The translations under genes and the position numbers were made by a program. A DNA stretch of 64,000 nucleotides from DATBQN01 sp963755825. Its GTDB lineage: Bacteria > Acidobacteriota > Thermoanaerobaculia > Multivoradales > UBA5704. Numbering within the stretch: position 1 is the stretch's first letter; each line of letters starts with the position of its first letter. The DNA is taken from the NCBI GenBank assembly GCA_963755825.1, contig CAVWLA010000001.1, forward strand, positions 2,046,001 through 2,110,000, read 5' to 3'. Positions 56,803 to 64,000 of the stretch are shown one piece after another. A model generated the notes under the pieces. The model saw only the letters and a list, made by a program, of their open reading frames with translations. It was not told the origin of the DNA and ran no database searches.

Positions 56803-56831
56803 TTGACAGCCCGGGAGCCGCGGCGTAGGAT
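56803..56831 (+). promoter_or_regulatory. Consensus promoter of the DPM1-like gene (near-leaderless)
   Basis: TTGACA (56803-56808), a 17-bp spacer and TAGGAT (56826-56831) predict transcription from about 56838, only 7 nt before the GTG start at 56845. This fits the absence of a Shine-Dalgarno sequence. The rest of the 313-bp divergent spacer 56532-56844 holds no supported gene. Confidence 0.75.
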
Positions 56832-56844
56832 CGCCGCCGCCCCC

Positions 56845-57684
56845 GTGCCGAACCCAGCCGACGGATCCGATCCCGCGCGCTCGCCAGACCCGGCGCGCCG
56901 CCCGGCAGAGCCCGCCTCCGCGCCGGCAGCGCAGCCGATCTTGCGGCCGCGGCTCCTCCTCGTCGTCCCCACCTACAACGAGCGCGGCAACCTGACGGAG
57001 CTCGTCGAGCGCGTCGTTGCGGCGCTCCCCGGCGCCGAGATCCTGGTGGTCGACGACGGCTCGCCGGACGGCACCGCCGAGCTGGCGCGCGCGCTCGCCG
57101 CGGAACGGCCGGGCCTCCACCTCCTCGAGCGCCGCGGCGAGCGCGGGCTCGGCCGCGCCTACGTCGCCGGTCTCGAGCGCGGCCTCGCCGCCGGCTACGA
57201 GGTGGTGGGGACGATGGACGCCGACCTCTCGCACGACCCGGCCCATCTGCCGGCGATGCTCGCCGCGCTCGCCCAGGCCGACGTCGTCGTCGGCTCGCGC
57301 TACACCGCCGGCGGCGGCACCGTCCACTGGGGGCTCTACCGGCGGCTCCTGTCGCGGCTCGCCAACCGCTTCTCGGCCCGCCTGATGGGGCTCGCGGTCC
57401 GCGACCTGACCTCCGGCTTCCGCCTCTACCGCGCCACGGCGCTCGCCGCCATCGACCTCGCCGAGATCACCTCGACCGGCTACTCCTTCCTCGTCGAGCT
57501 CCTCTACCGCCTGCGCTCGACCGGCGCCCGCATCGCCGAGTCGCCCATCGTCTTCGCCGACCGCCGCCAGGGGAGCTCGAAGCTCTCCGTCTGGGAGATC
57601 CCGCGCGGCGCCTATCATCTGTCGAAGCTCCGGCTCGGACGCCCGGCGCCGGACCGCAGGAGCGCCCCGGCGACGGCGAAGTGA
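56845..57684 (+). CDS. Polyprenol-phosphate-mannose-synthase-like glycosyltransferase (GT2, DPM1-type)
   Basis: The product has 279 residues from GTG 56845, chosen because the promoter lies directly upstream. After a Pro/Ala-rich N-terminal tail, the GT2 domain begins RLLLVVPTYNERGNLTEL and shows VVDDGSPDGTAE, the metal motif DADLSHDP and the DPM1-like TSGFRLYRA and STGYSFLVELLYR. It charges a polyprenyl phosphate with mannose or glucose, which would supply donor for the two GT39-like membrane proteins in the window. No C-terminal membrane helices are present, so it is a short DPM1 form. Confidence 0.87.
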   Translation: MPNPADGSDPARSPDPARRPAEPASAPAAQPILRPRLLLVVPTYNERGNLTELVERVVAALPGAEILVVDDGSPDGTAELARALAAERPGLHLLERRGERGLGRAYVAGLERGLAAGYEVVGTMDADLSHDPAHLPAMLAALAQADVVVGSRYTAGGGTVHWGLYRRLLSRLANRFSARLMGLAVRDLTSGFRLYRATALAAIDLAEITSTGYSFLVELLYRLRSTGARIAESPIVFADRRQGSSKLSVWEIPRGAYHLSKLRLGRPAPDRRSAPATAK

Positions 57685-57738
57685 GGACCGGCTCCCTGGA
57701 GTGCAGCAGCAACTTCTCCCGCTGAAAGCGAGGACCCG

Positions 57739-59088
57739 ATGCGCCATGCCGCTCCGCTTCTCGTCGCCGGCCTGATCCTCCTCTCGCCCGGAATCGCCCC
57801 GGCCGCCCGCGCTCAGACCACGGCGCCGCCGCCGGCCGCCGCCGCGACGGCCGCTCCGACGGCGACCCCAGTTTTGGCTCCGGCTGCGCTCCCGGCCGAC
57901 GAGGGTCCGGTCGCGGTGCCCAGCCCTTCCGCCAAGGCACTGCGCTACGACCGCAGTGGCAACCGGCTCTGGCTGTTCGGCATGCTCTGGGGGCTCCTCG
58001 TCCCCGCGGTCATCCTCTTCTCCGGCTTCTCGGCGCGCCTGCGCACCCTCGCCTCGGGAGGCGGGCGGCGGAACCTCTTCGTCACCGTCGTCCTCTACTT
58101 CATCCTCTACACCGTGGTGACGACGGTCGTCGACCTGCCGCTCGGCTATTACGAGGGATTCGTCCGCCCGCACGCCTACGGCCTGTCGCAGCAGACCGCC
58201 GCCAAGTTCTGGGGCGACAGCCTGAAGGGGCTCGCCATCGGCACGGTGGTCGGCGCGCTCGCCGTCTTCACCGCCTATCTGTTCCTGCGCAAGAGCCCGC
58301 GCCGCTGGTGGCTCTACACCGGCCTCCTCGCCATCCCCTTCCTCGTCCTCACTCTGCTCCTGGTGCCGGTGTGGATCGATCCGCTGTTCAACAAGTTCGG
58401 CCCCATGCACGACAAGGCCCTCGAGGCGCAGATCCTCGCCCTGGCATCGCGCGCCGGGATCTCCGGCGGCCGCGTCTTCGAGGTCAACAAGAGCGTCGAC
58501 ACCGAGACCGTCAACGCCTACGTCAACGGCCTGGGGAGCACCAAGCGGATCGTGCTCTGGGACACCACGCTCCGCAAGCTGGCGCCGCGCGAGATCCTCA
58601 CCGTCATGGGCCACGAGATGGGCCACTTCGTGCTCGGCCACGTCATGCAGCAGGTGGCGCTGTTCTCGGTGCTCGTCCTCTTCGGCCTCTTCGTCGTGCA
58701 CCGATTGGCCAACGGTCTCATCGCCCGCTACGGCGACCGCTTCGGCTTCCACGAGCTGGCGGACGTCGCCTCGCTGCCGCTCATGGCGCTGGTCTTCGGC
58801 ATCACCATCATCGTCCTCTCGCCCGCCATCCTCGGCCTGACGCGGCATTTCGAGCACGAGGCCGACCGCTTCTCGCTCGAGATCACCCACGACAACCATG
58901 CGCTGGGCGAGGCCTTCGTCAAGCTCCAGCAGCAGAACCTCGACAACCCGCGGCCGAGCGCGCTGATGAAGTTCTTCCGCGCTTCGCACCCGCCGCTCGG
59001 CGAGCGCATCGACTTCACCAACGAGTACCACCCGTGGACGAGCGGCCAGCCGGGGAAGTACGACGCGCTCATCCGGCCGCAGGGTTAG
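57739..59088 (+). CDS. M48 family (Ste24-like) membrane metalloprotease
   Basis: The 449-residue protein has a signal or first helix (about 1-25), a Pro/Ala/Thr-rich stretch to about residue 60, then several membrane helices and a conserved Ste24-type N-terminal domain. The zinc motif HEMGH is at residues 292-296, and the downstream ligand lies in FEHEADRFS near residue 373. The sequence NKSVDTETVNAYVNGLGSTK is typical of the CAAX-protease-like M48A group. It probably cleaves membrane or lipoprotein substrates. It follows the DPM1-like gene by 54 bp and may be cotranscribed. Confidence 0.9.
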   Translation: MRHAAPLLVAGLILLSPGIAPAARAQTTAPPPAAAATAAPTATPVLAPAALPADEGPVAVPSPSAKALRYDRSGNRLWLFGMLWGLLVPAVILFSGFSARLRTLASGGGRRNLFVTVVLYFILYTVVTTVVDLPLGYYEGFVRPHAYGLSQQTAAKFWGDSLKGLAIGTVVGALAVFTAYLFLRKSPRRWWLYTGLLAIPFLVLTLLLVPVWIDPLFNKFGPMHDKALEAQILALASRAGISGGRVFEVNKSVDTETVNAYVNGLGSTKRIVLWDTTLRKLAPREILTVMGHEMGHFVLGHVMQQVALFSVLVLFGLFVVHRLANGLIARYGDRFGFHELADVASLPLMALVFGITIIVLSPAILGLTRHFEHEADRFSLEITHDNHALGEAFVKLQQQNLDNPRPSALMKFFRASHPPLGERIDFTNEYHPWTSGQPGKYDALIRPQG

Positions 59089-59183
59089 TGGGTCAGTCCG
59101 GCTTCCTGCGGGCGGCCACCTTCGGCCCCACCCCGCCCATCACGCCCTTCCAGGCGGCCGTCCTCGGAACCGAACTGACCCAC
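59088..59183. repeat. Inverted-repeat-bounded element between convergent genes
   Basis: GTGGGTCAGTCCGG (59088-59101) is matched in inverted form at 59170-59183 with one mismatch, enclosing 68 bp that can fold further (GGCGGCC and GGCCGCC-type pairs). It overlaps the end of the M48 gene and precedes the UdgX stop. No T tract is present. It may be a bidirectional transcription barrier or a small non-autonomous repeat. Confidence 0.6.
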
Positions 59184-59208
59184 CGACCGCCGCCAGCTCC
59201 GGCCGCTT

Positions 59209-59865
59209 TCAGGCTTCGCGGAGCCGCGCCGCGACCTGGCGCAGGTCCGCCACGAACTGCCGGCGGGCCTCGTGGCGCTGGTCGGCGTCGGGCATGCGGA
59301 GGAGGGCCGAGGGGTGGAAGGTGGCGAGGAGCCAGGGCGCCCAGGGGCTCTCGAAGAAGCGGCCGCGGTCGCGGGTGAGGCGGAGAGCCGAGCCCATCAG
59401 CGCCTGCGCCGCGACGGCGCCCAGGCAGACGACGACGCGCGGCCGGACGGCGGCGAGCTCGGCTTCGAGCCAGGGGCGGCAGGCGCGCACCTCGGTGAGA
59501 GTCGGCTTCTTGTGGAGGCGGCGCTCGCCGCGCGGCTCCCACTTGAAGTGCTTGACGGCATTGGTGACGTAGACCTCGTCGCGGGCGATGCCGGCCTCGC
59601 TCAGGCCCTCGTCGAGGACGCGGCCGGCGGGACCGACGAACGGCAGGCCGGCGAGATCCTCCTGATCCCCCGGCTGCTCGCCGACGAGGCAGAGCGCCGC
59701 CCGCCGCGGCCCGGCGCCGAAGACCGCCTGCGTGGCGTTCCGGTAGAGGTCGCAGGCGGTGCAGCCCTGGGCGGCGCGGGCGAGCGCCGGGAGATCTCGG
59801 TGGGCTGGGAAGAAGGTCTCCGCCGGCGGACGGACGGCGGCTCGGCTCGGTTTCGTGGCGCTCAT
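59209..59865 (-). CDS. udgX: UdgX-type uracil-DNA glycosylase
   Basis: The 218-residue protein is a family 4-like uracil-DNA glycosylase with GEQPGDQED (63-71), PFVGPAGRVLD, TNAVKHFKWEPRG and HPSALLR. The UdgX-specific insert is ERRLH (114-118) followed by KKP; in known UdgX this loop is KRRIH and its His forms a covalent bond with the uracil-excision site. Four cysteines (C35, C38, C129, C146) can hold a [4Fe-4S] cluster. It acts in base-excision repair of uracil in DNA. It is divergent from the formate dehydrogenase operon. Confidence 0.92.
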   Translation of the reverse strand: MSATKPSRAAVRPPAETFFPAHRDLPALARAAQGCTACDLYRNATQAVFGAGPRRAALCLVGEQPGDQEDLAGLPFVGPAGRVLDEGLSEAGIARDEVYVTNAVKHFKWEPRGERRLHKKPTLTEVRACRPWLEAELAAVRPRVVVCLGAVAAQALMGSALRLTRDRGRFFESPWAPWLLATFHPSALLRMPDADQRHEARRQFVADLRQVAARLREA

Positions 59866-59989
59866 CGTCGACCTCCCTCCCGCTCGCCTTCTTCGTCTCC
59901 CGAGGCGCCGCGGCCGGCGCTCCGGCCGCGGCCGCAGCTCGCCTGCTCAAGAGCTGTACAAGCGGCATGCCACCCGCCCGGCGCGGAGC

Positions 59990-59995
59990 TATACT
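59990..59995 (+). promoter_or_regulatory. Candidate -10 box for the formate dehydrogenase operon
   Basis: TATACT stands out in GC-rich sequence 25 bp before the ATG at 60020. No matching -35 is evident, so an activator or a different sigma factor may be involved. Confidence 0.4.
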
Positions 59996-60019
59996 GGCGC
60001 CATTCGGAGGACACGACAG

Positions 60020-61963
60020 ATGAATCGCGGAACCCGGCTCACCACCCCTCTCGTCCGCGTCAACGGCAGCCTGCAGCCCGCCACCTGGGACGAGGCGCTC
60101 GACCGCGCCGCGCGCGGCTTCCGTTCGGCCGTCGACCAACGGGGGCCGCAGACCTTCGGGCTCTTCAGCTGCTCGAAGACGACGAACGAGCTCAACTACA
60201 TGTCGCAGAAGCTCGCCCGCGTCGCCCTCGGCAGCAACAACATCGATAGCTGCAACCGTACCTGACACGCCCCCAGCGTCGTCGGTCTGGCGACGGTCTT
60301 CGGTGCAGGCGGCGGGACGAGCTCCTATCGGGAGATCGAGGAGACGGATGTCATCCTGCTCTGGGGCAGCAATGCCCGCGAGACGCATCCGATCTATTTT
60401 CATCACATCCTCAAGGGAATCCATCGCGGCGCGCGCCTCTACGTCATCGATCCGCGGCGCACCTCGTCGGCCGCCTGGGCGGTCGGCCATCTGGCCCTGA
60501 ACGTGGGGAGCGACATCGCGCTCGCCAACGGCGTGGCGCGGGAGATCCTCGCCGCGGGCCTCGAGAACAAGAGCTTCGTCGAGCACGCGACGAGCGGCTT
60601 CGCGGAGCTCCGCCGCCACCTCGAGCCGTGGACGCTCGAGCGCTCGGCGGAGGTGACCGGCGTGCCGGCGGCGCAGATCCGCGAGCTGGCGCACGCCTTC
60701 GCCCGCGCCGACCGTGCCCAGCTCTGCTGGACGCTGGGCATCACCGAGCACCACAACGCGGTCGACAACGTCCGCGCGCTGATCAACCTCTCGCTCTTGA
60801 CCGGCCACGTCGGCCGCTACGGCTCGGGGGTGAACCCGCTGCGCGGCCAGAACAACGTGCAGGGCGGCGGCGACATGGGCGCCCTCCCCGACCGCCTGCC
60901 CGGCTTCCAGCACGTCGAGAACGACGAGCTGCGCGGCAAGTTCGAGCGCGCCTGGGGTGTCGCGATCCCGCCCAAGCGCGGCTGGCACCTCTCCGGCATG
61001 TTCGACGCCATGGAGCGCGGCGAGCTGACCGCCCTCTACGTCATCGGCGAGAACCCGGCGGCCTCCGAGGCCGACCGCCATCGCACCCTCCATCTGCTGC
61101 GCGGGCTGGAGACGCTGGTCGTCCAGGACATGCTGTTCACGCAGACGGCGGAGATCGCCGACGTGGTGCTGCCCGCCGTCGCCGGCTGGTGCGAGAGCGA
61201 CGGCACGGTGACCAGCAGCGAGCGGCGGGTGCAGCGGGTGCGCCGCGCCCTGCCGCCGCCGCCCGGCGTGCGCGACGACATCGAGATCCTCCTCGACCTC
61301 TCCCGGCGGCTGGGCAAGGACCTCGGCAACCCGACCGCCGAGGAGATCTGGGACGAGGTGCGCTCGCTGAGCCCGGTGCACGCCGGCATGTCCTACGCCC
61401 GCCTGGAGGCCGAGGGCGGTCTGCAGTGGCCCTGCTACGACGAGTCGCACCCCGGCGAGCTGTATCTCCACAGCCGCCTCTGGGAGCGGCCGATCGTCGG
61501 CCCGCGGGCGCCGCTCGCCTGCGTCGACGACGATCCGCCGGTCGAGCGCCTGAGCGCCGAGTTCCCCCTCCGCCTCACCACCGGGCGGCGGCTGGATTCC
61601 TACAACAGCGGCGTGCAGACGGGGCTCTACGCCTCGCCGCTGCGCCGCGGCGAGACCGTCGATCTCTCGCCGGAGGACGCCCGTCGGCTCGGCGTCGTCG
61701 ACGGCGACCGGCTGCGCGTCAGCTCGCAGCGCGGCGCCGTCGAGGCGCCGGCGCGGATCGATCGCGGGCTCAAGCCCGGCCTCGTCTTCATGACCCTCCA
61801 CTTCCCCGACCAGGTGGCGACCAACGACCTCACCACCGACGTCGCCGATCCGCTCTCCGGCACCTCCGAGTTCAAGGCGACGGCGGTGCGCGTCGAGCGG
61901 CTGGAGGCGCCGCTCGCCGGCGCCGAGACGGTGGCCGCAGTCGCCCCCGAGGTCTTCGCCTAG
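60020..61963 (+). CDS. fdhA: Formate dehydrogenase catalytic subunit, selenoprotein (Sec82), lacking N-terminal Fe-S domains
   Basis: Reading TGA at 60263-60265 as selenocysteine gives a 647-residue protein with DSCNRT-U-HAPSVVGL, the classic Sec site of formate dehydrogenases that ligates Mo or W. Flanking blocks fit the molybdopterin oxidoreductase domain (LLWGSNARETHPI, GENPAASEAD, QDMLFTQTAEIADVVLP) and the C-terminal molydopterin dinucleotide-binding domain (LTTGRRLDSYNSGVQT). The protein starts RLTTPLVRVNGSLQPATWDE, just after where the [4Fe-4S]-binding domain normally ends, so that cluster must come from another subunit. ATG 60020 follows GGAGG at 60006-60010. It is the first gene of an operon with a NuoE-NuoF fusion and a 2Fe-2S protein: NAD-linked formate oxidation or CO2 reduction. 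Confidence 0.9.
60263..60295 (+). promoter_or_regulatory. Bacterial SECIS element of the formate dehydrogenase gene
   Basis: After the UGA come 11 nt, then stem CGUCGUC (60277-60283) pairing with GGCGACG (60289-60295), one pair being U-G, with loop GGUCU (60284-60288). The loop and its distance from UGA (18 nt) match Escherichia coli fdhF as I recall that element, strongly supporting SelB-dependent decoding. Confidence 0.9.
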
Positions 61964-61998
61964 CGGCCTCGAGCCCGCCCGACCCGGAGAGCCATCGC

Positions 61999-63798
61999 AT
62001 GGATCTGCACTTCACGGCGGACGAGCCGAGCGCGGAGGAGCGCGACGCCGTCGACGCCTGCCTCGCCGCCGCCGCGCCGGCGCCCGGCCCCGGCCGGCGG
62101 CAGTACCTTCTCCCCGTCCTCCGCGCCATCCAGGAGCGGGTCGGCTGGATCAGCCCGGGCGCGCTCAACCACGCCAGCCGCTGTCTGGAGGTGCCGCCCG
62201 CCGACGCCTTCGGCGTCGCCGACTTCTTCGCCCTCTTGGAGACCCGTCCCCAGCCGCCGATCGCCGTCCACGTCTGCGACGACATCGCCTGCCGCTTCCG
62301 CGGCGGCGAGGCGCTCTGCGGCGAGCTCGAGAAGACCCTCGGCGCGGGCGGCGAGCCGGCAGCCGGCGGCCGCGTCGCCTGGCATCGCAGCCCCTGCCTC
62401 GGCCTCTGCGAGCGCGCTCCCGCGGCCCTCGTCCTCGCCGCCGGCGACCCGCCGCGGGAGACGGCGCTGGGGCCGGCGAGCGGTGAGACGATCCGCGCCG
62501 CGATCGCCGGCGAGCCGGCGGCCGCCGCCGAGGTTTCGATCTCCGTGCCGCAGGTCGGCGAGCCGGGCCTCACCCTCCTCGCGCGGGTCGGCCGCGTCGA
62601 CCCCGCGAGCCTCGACGACTACCGCGCCGCGGGCGGCTACGTCGCTCTCCGCCGCGCCTTCGAGATGGGCGCCGAGCGGGTCATCCGCCAGGTCACCGAG
62701 GCGAAGCTCGTCGGCCGCGGCGGCGCCGCCTTCCCCACCGGCCAGAAGTGGCAGGGCGTGCGCGCGGCGGCGCTGCCGCGCTACCTGGTCTGCAACGCCG
62801 ACGAGTCGGAGCCGGGGACCTTCAAGGACCGCGTGCTGATGGAGGGCGATCCCTTCGCCCTCGTCGAGGCGATGACCATCGCCGCCTTCGCGACCGGCTG
62901 CGAGAAGGGCTACATCTACCTCCGCGGCGAGTATCCGCTCGCCGCCGAGCGCCTCGCCAACGCGCTCCGCGTCAGCCGCGAGCGCGGCTACCTGGGCGAC
63001 GACATCCTCGGCCACGGCGTGCGCGTCGAGATCGAGCTGCGGCGCGGCGGCGGCGCCTACATCTGCGGCGAGGAGACCGCCCTCATCAACTCGCTGGAGG
63101 GCCGCCGCGGCGAGCCGCGCAACAAGCCGCCCTTCCCCACCCAGGTCGGCCTCTTCGGCCAGCCGACGGTGATCAACAACGTCGAGACACTGGTCAACGT
63201 CCTCCCCATCCTCCTCGACGGCGGCGCCGCCTACGCCGCGCGCGGCACCGAGCGCTCGACCGGCAGCAAGCTCTTCTGCGTCTCCGGCCACGTCCGCCGG
63301 CCGGGCGTCTACGAGGCGCCGTTCGGCATCACTCTCCGCCAGGTGCTCGATCTCGCCGGCGGGATCGGCGGCAGCGGGCGGCTGCAGGCGGTGCTCCTCG
63401 GCGGCGCCGCCGGCGGCTTCGTGACGCCGGAGGAGCTCGACGTGCCGCTCACCTTCGAGGGGACGCGCGCCATCGGCGCGAGCCTGGGCTCGGCCGTCGT
63501 CATGCCCTTCGACGACACCGTCGACCTGCGGCAGGTGCTCCGCCGCATCGCGCAGTTCTTCCGCGACGAGTCGTGCGGCCAGTGCGTCCCCTGCCGCGTC
63601 GGCACCGTCCGCCAGGAGGAGCTCCTCGCCCGGCTCGCCGCCGACCGGCCCCTGGGCTCGCTCGACCTCGAGCGCCAGATGCTCCGCGAGCTCGGCCAGG
63701 TGATGCGCGACGCCTCGATCTGCGGCCTCGGCCAGACGGCGTCGAGCGCCCTCGAGTCGGCGCTCGGCAGGTTCCCCATCTTCCAGGAGAAGCGATGA
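61999..63798 (+). CDS. NuoE-NuoF fusion, NADH-dehydrogenase-like subunit of formate dehydrogenase
   Basis: The product has 599 residues from ATG 61999 behind GGAGAG. Residues about 1-160 are the NuoE/HoxE-like thioredoxin fold with 2Fe-2S cysteines in CDDIAC and CLGLC. Residues about 185-599 are NuoF: FMN/NADH site GRGGAAFPTGQKW, NADESEPGTFKDR, GAYICGEETALINSLEG and the [4Fe-4S] motif ESCGQCVPCRVGT plus a later Cys in SICGLGQ. It passes electrons between the formate dehydrogenase catalytic subunit and NAD. It overlaps the next gene by 4 bp (ATGA). Confidence 0.93.
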   Translation: MDLHFTADEPSAEERDAVDACLAAAAPAPGPGRRQYLLPVLRAIQERVGWISPGALNHASRCLEVPPADAFGVADFFALLETRPQPPIAVHVCDDIACRFRGGEALCGELEKTLGAGGEPAAGGRVAWHRSPCLGLCERAPAALVLAAGDPPRETALGPASGETIRAAIAGEPAAAAEVSISVPQVGEPGLTLLARVGRVDPASLDDYRAAGGYVALRRAFEMGAERVIRQVTEAKLVGRGGAAFPTGQKWQGVRAAALPRYLVCNADESEPGTFKDRVLMEGDPFALVEAMTIAAFATGCEKGYIYLRGEYPLAAERLANALRVSRERGYLGDDILGHGVRVEIELRRGGGAYICGEETALINSLEGRRGEPRNKPPFPTQVGLFGQPTVINNVETLVNVLPILLDGGAAYAARGTERSTGSKLFCVSGHVRRPGVYEAPFGITLRQVLDLAGGIGGSGRLQAVLLGGAAGGFVTPEELDVPLTFEGTRAIGASLGSAVVMPFDDTVDLRQVLRRIAQFFRDESCGQCVPCRVGTVRQEELLARLAADRPLGSLDLERQMLRELGQVMRDASICGLGQTASSALESALGRFPIFQEKR

Positions 63799-64000
63799 AT
63801 CCAGGCGACGCTCCCGAGCTGCGCATCCCCGTCCCGCGCGGTCCGGTGCCGACCGTGCCACCGCCGCGGCCGCGCGAGATGGTCGAGCTGACGCTCGACG
63901 GCCGCAAGGTGTCCGTGCCGGCGGGCGCCACGCTCCTCGACGCGGCGCGGCAGCTCGGCATCGACACGCCGACCCTCTGCTTCCTCGAGAACCTGACGCC
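63795..64000 (+). CDS. 2Fe-2S ferredoxin-like subunit, probably the Fe-S part of the formate dehydrogenase (3' truncated)
   Basis: It starts at ATG 63795 within the previous stop (ATGA), with AGGAGA upstream. After a Pro-rich stretch, VELTLDGRKVSVPAGATLLD, AARQLGIDTPTLCF is the start of a NuoG/FdhA-type 2Fe-2S domain, and the first cluster Cys is seen before the window ends. I infer that it continues with the 4Fe-4S modules missing from the catalytic polypeptide at 60020. Confidence 0.85.
   Translation, partial: MNPGDAPELRIPVPRGPVPTVPPPRPREMVELTLDGRKVSVPAGATLLDAARQLGIDTPTLCFLENLT

Noticed and set aside
60263..60265. Formate dehydrogenase as two separate genes split by a stop codon
   Set aside because: The stop is UGA in the known Sec motif, followed by a hairpin with the GGUCU loop at the standard distance.

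Overview
The window is one contiguous stretch of very GC-rich bacterial chromosome with no rRNA, tRNA, phage or plasmid genes recognisable. The gene repertoire (large secreted proteases with DUF11 repeats and IPTL-type C-terminal sorting tails, a DUF5916 outer-membrane protein, a DUF6289-like peptide, a VPS10/BNR protein) suggests an Acidobacteriota lineage, perhaps Thermoanaerobaculia. That assignment is inference from gene content, not from a marker gene.

Layout. 1-6.3 kb: end of a secreted FN3 protein and an M36 metalloprotease, closed by a strong terminator. 6.4-10.3 kb: DUF5996 protein, Uup-type ABC-F ATPase and a LEA-like repeat protein. 10.3-11.1 kb: non-coding repeats (a REP-like hairpin and a 21-bp minisatellite). 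11.1-12.3 kb: divergent pair of a small coiled-coil protein and an XRE regulator. 12.3-16.7 kb: minus-strand cluster of a Cys-rich secreted peptide, an asparagine-synthase-like protein, a radical SAM protein and a halogenase-like flavoprotein. 16.9-21 kb: VPS10/BNR protein and a CADD-like putative p-aminobenzoate synthase. 21-24.4 kb: a fused MrfA-MrfB-like helicase-exonuclease carrying a palindromic repeat in its linker. 24.5-30.4 kb: membrane protein and a YtrA-type GntR/ABC operon whose permease is fused to a propeller-like domain. 30.4-36.1 kb: minus-strand group with an AhpD-like selenoprotein, a membrane glycosyltransferase-like protein, an isopenicillin-N-epimerase-like enzyme and a PGM1-type peptide ligase. 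36.3-42.4 kb: small membrane protein, DUF5916 protein, bPH2-SHOCT protein and the otsA-otsB trehalose operon. 42.4-43.8 kb: a paralogue of the 11-kb coiled-coil gene followed by a 40-bp hairpin array. 43.8-50.7 kb: giant subtilase and a CIA30-tailed amidohydrolase. 50.8-56.5 kb: methyltransferase, DinB-esterase fusion, and a three-gene ligase cluster (ATP-grasp, GCS2, frameshifted ATP-grasp). 56.8-59.9 kb: DPM1-like glycosyltransferase, M48 protease, UdgX. 60-64 kb: NAD-linked formate dehydrogenase operon.

The most notable result is two selenoproteins, each of which would normally be miscalled because of an in-frame UGA: an AhpD-like protein with a C-x2-U-x3-H active site (UGA at 30735-30737, minus strand) and a formate dehydrogenase catalytic subunit (UGA at 60263-60265). 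Both have a bacterial SECIS-like hairpin at the right distance. The formate dehydrogenase also appears split: the catalytic polypeptide lacks its N-terminal Fe-S domains, and a separate Fe-S gene starts after a NuoE-NuoF fusion. The selenocysteine machinery (selA, selB, selC, selD) is not in this window and must lie elsewhere.

Other points of interest are the helicase-exonuclease fusion, the peptide-ligase-like clusters, the paralogous small proteins with near-consensus promoters, and several distinct families of structured repeats.
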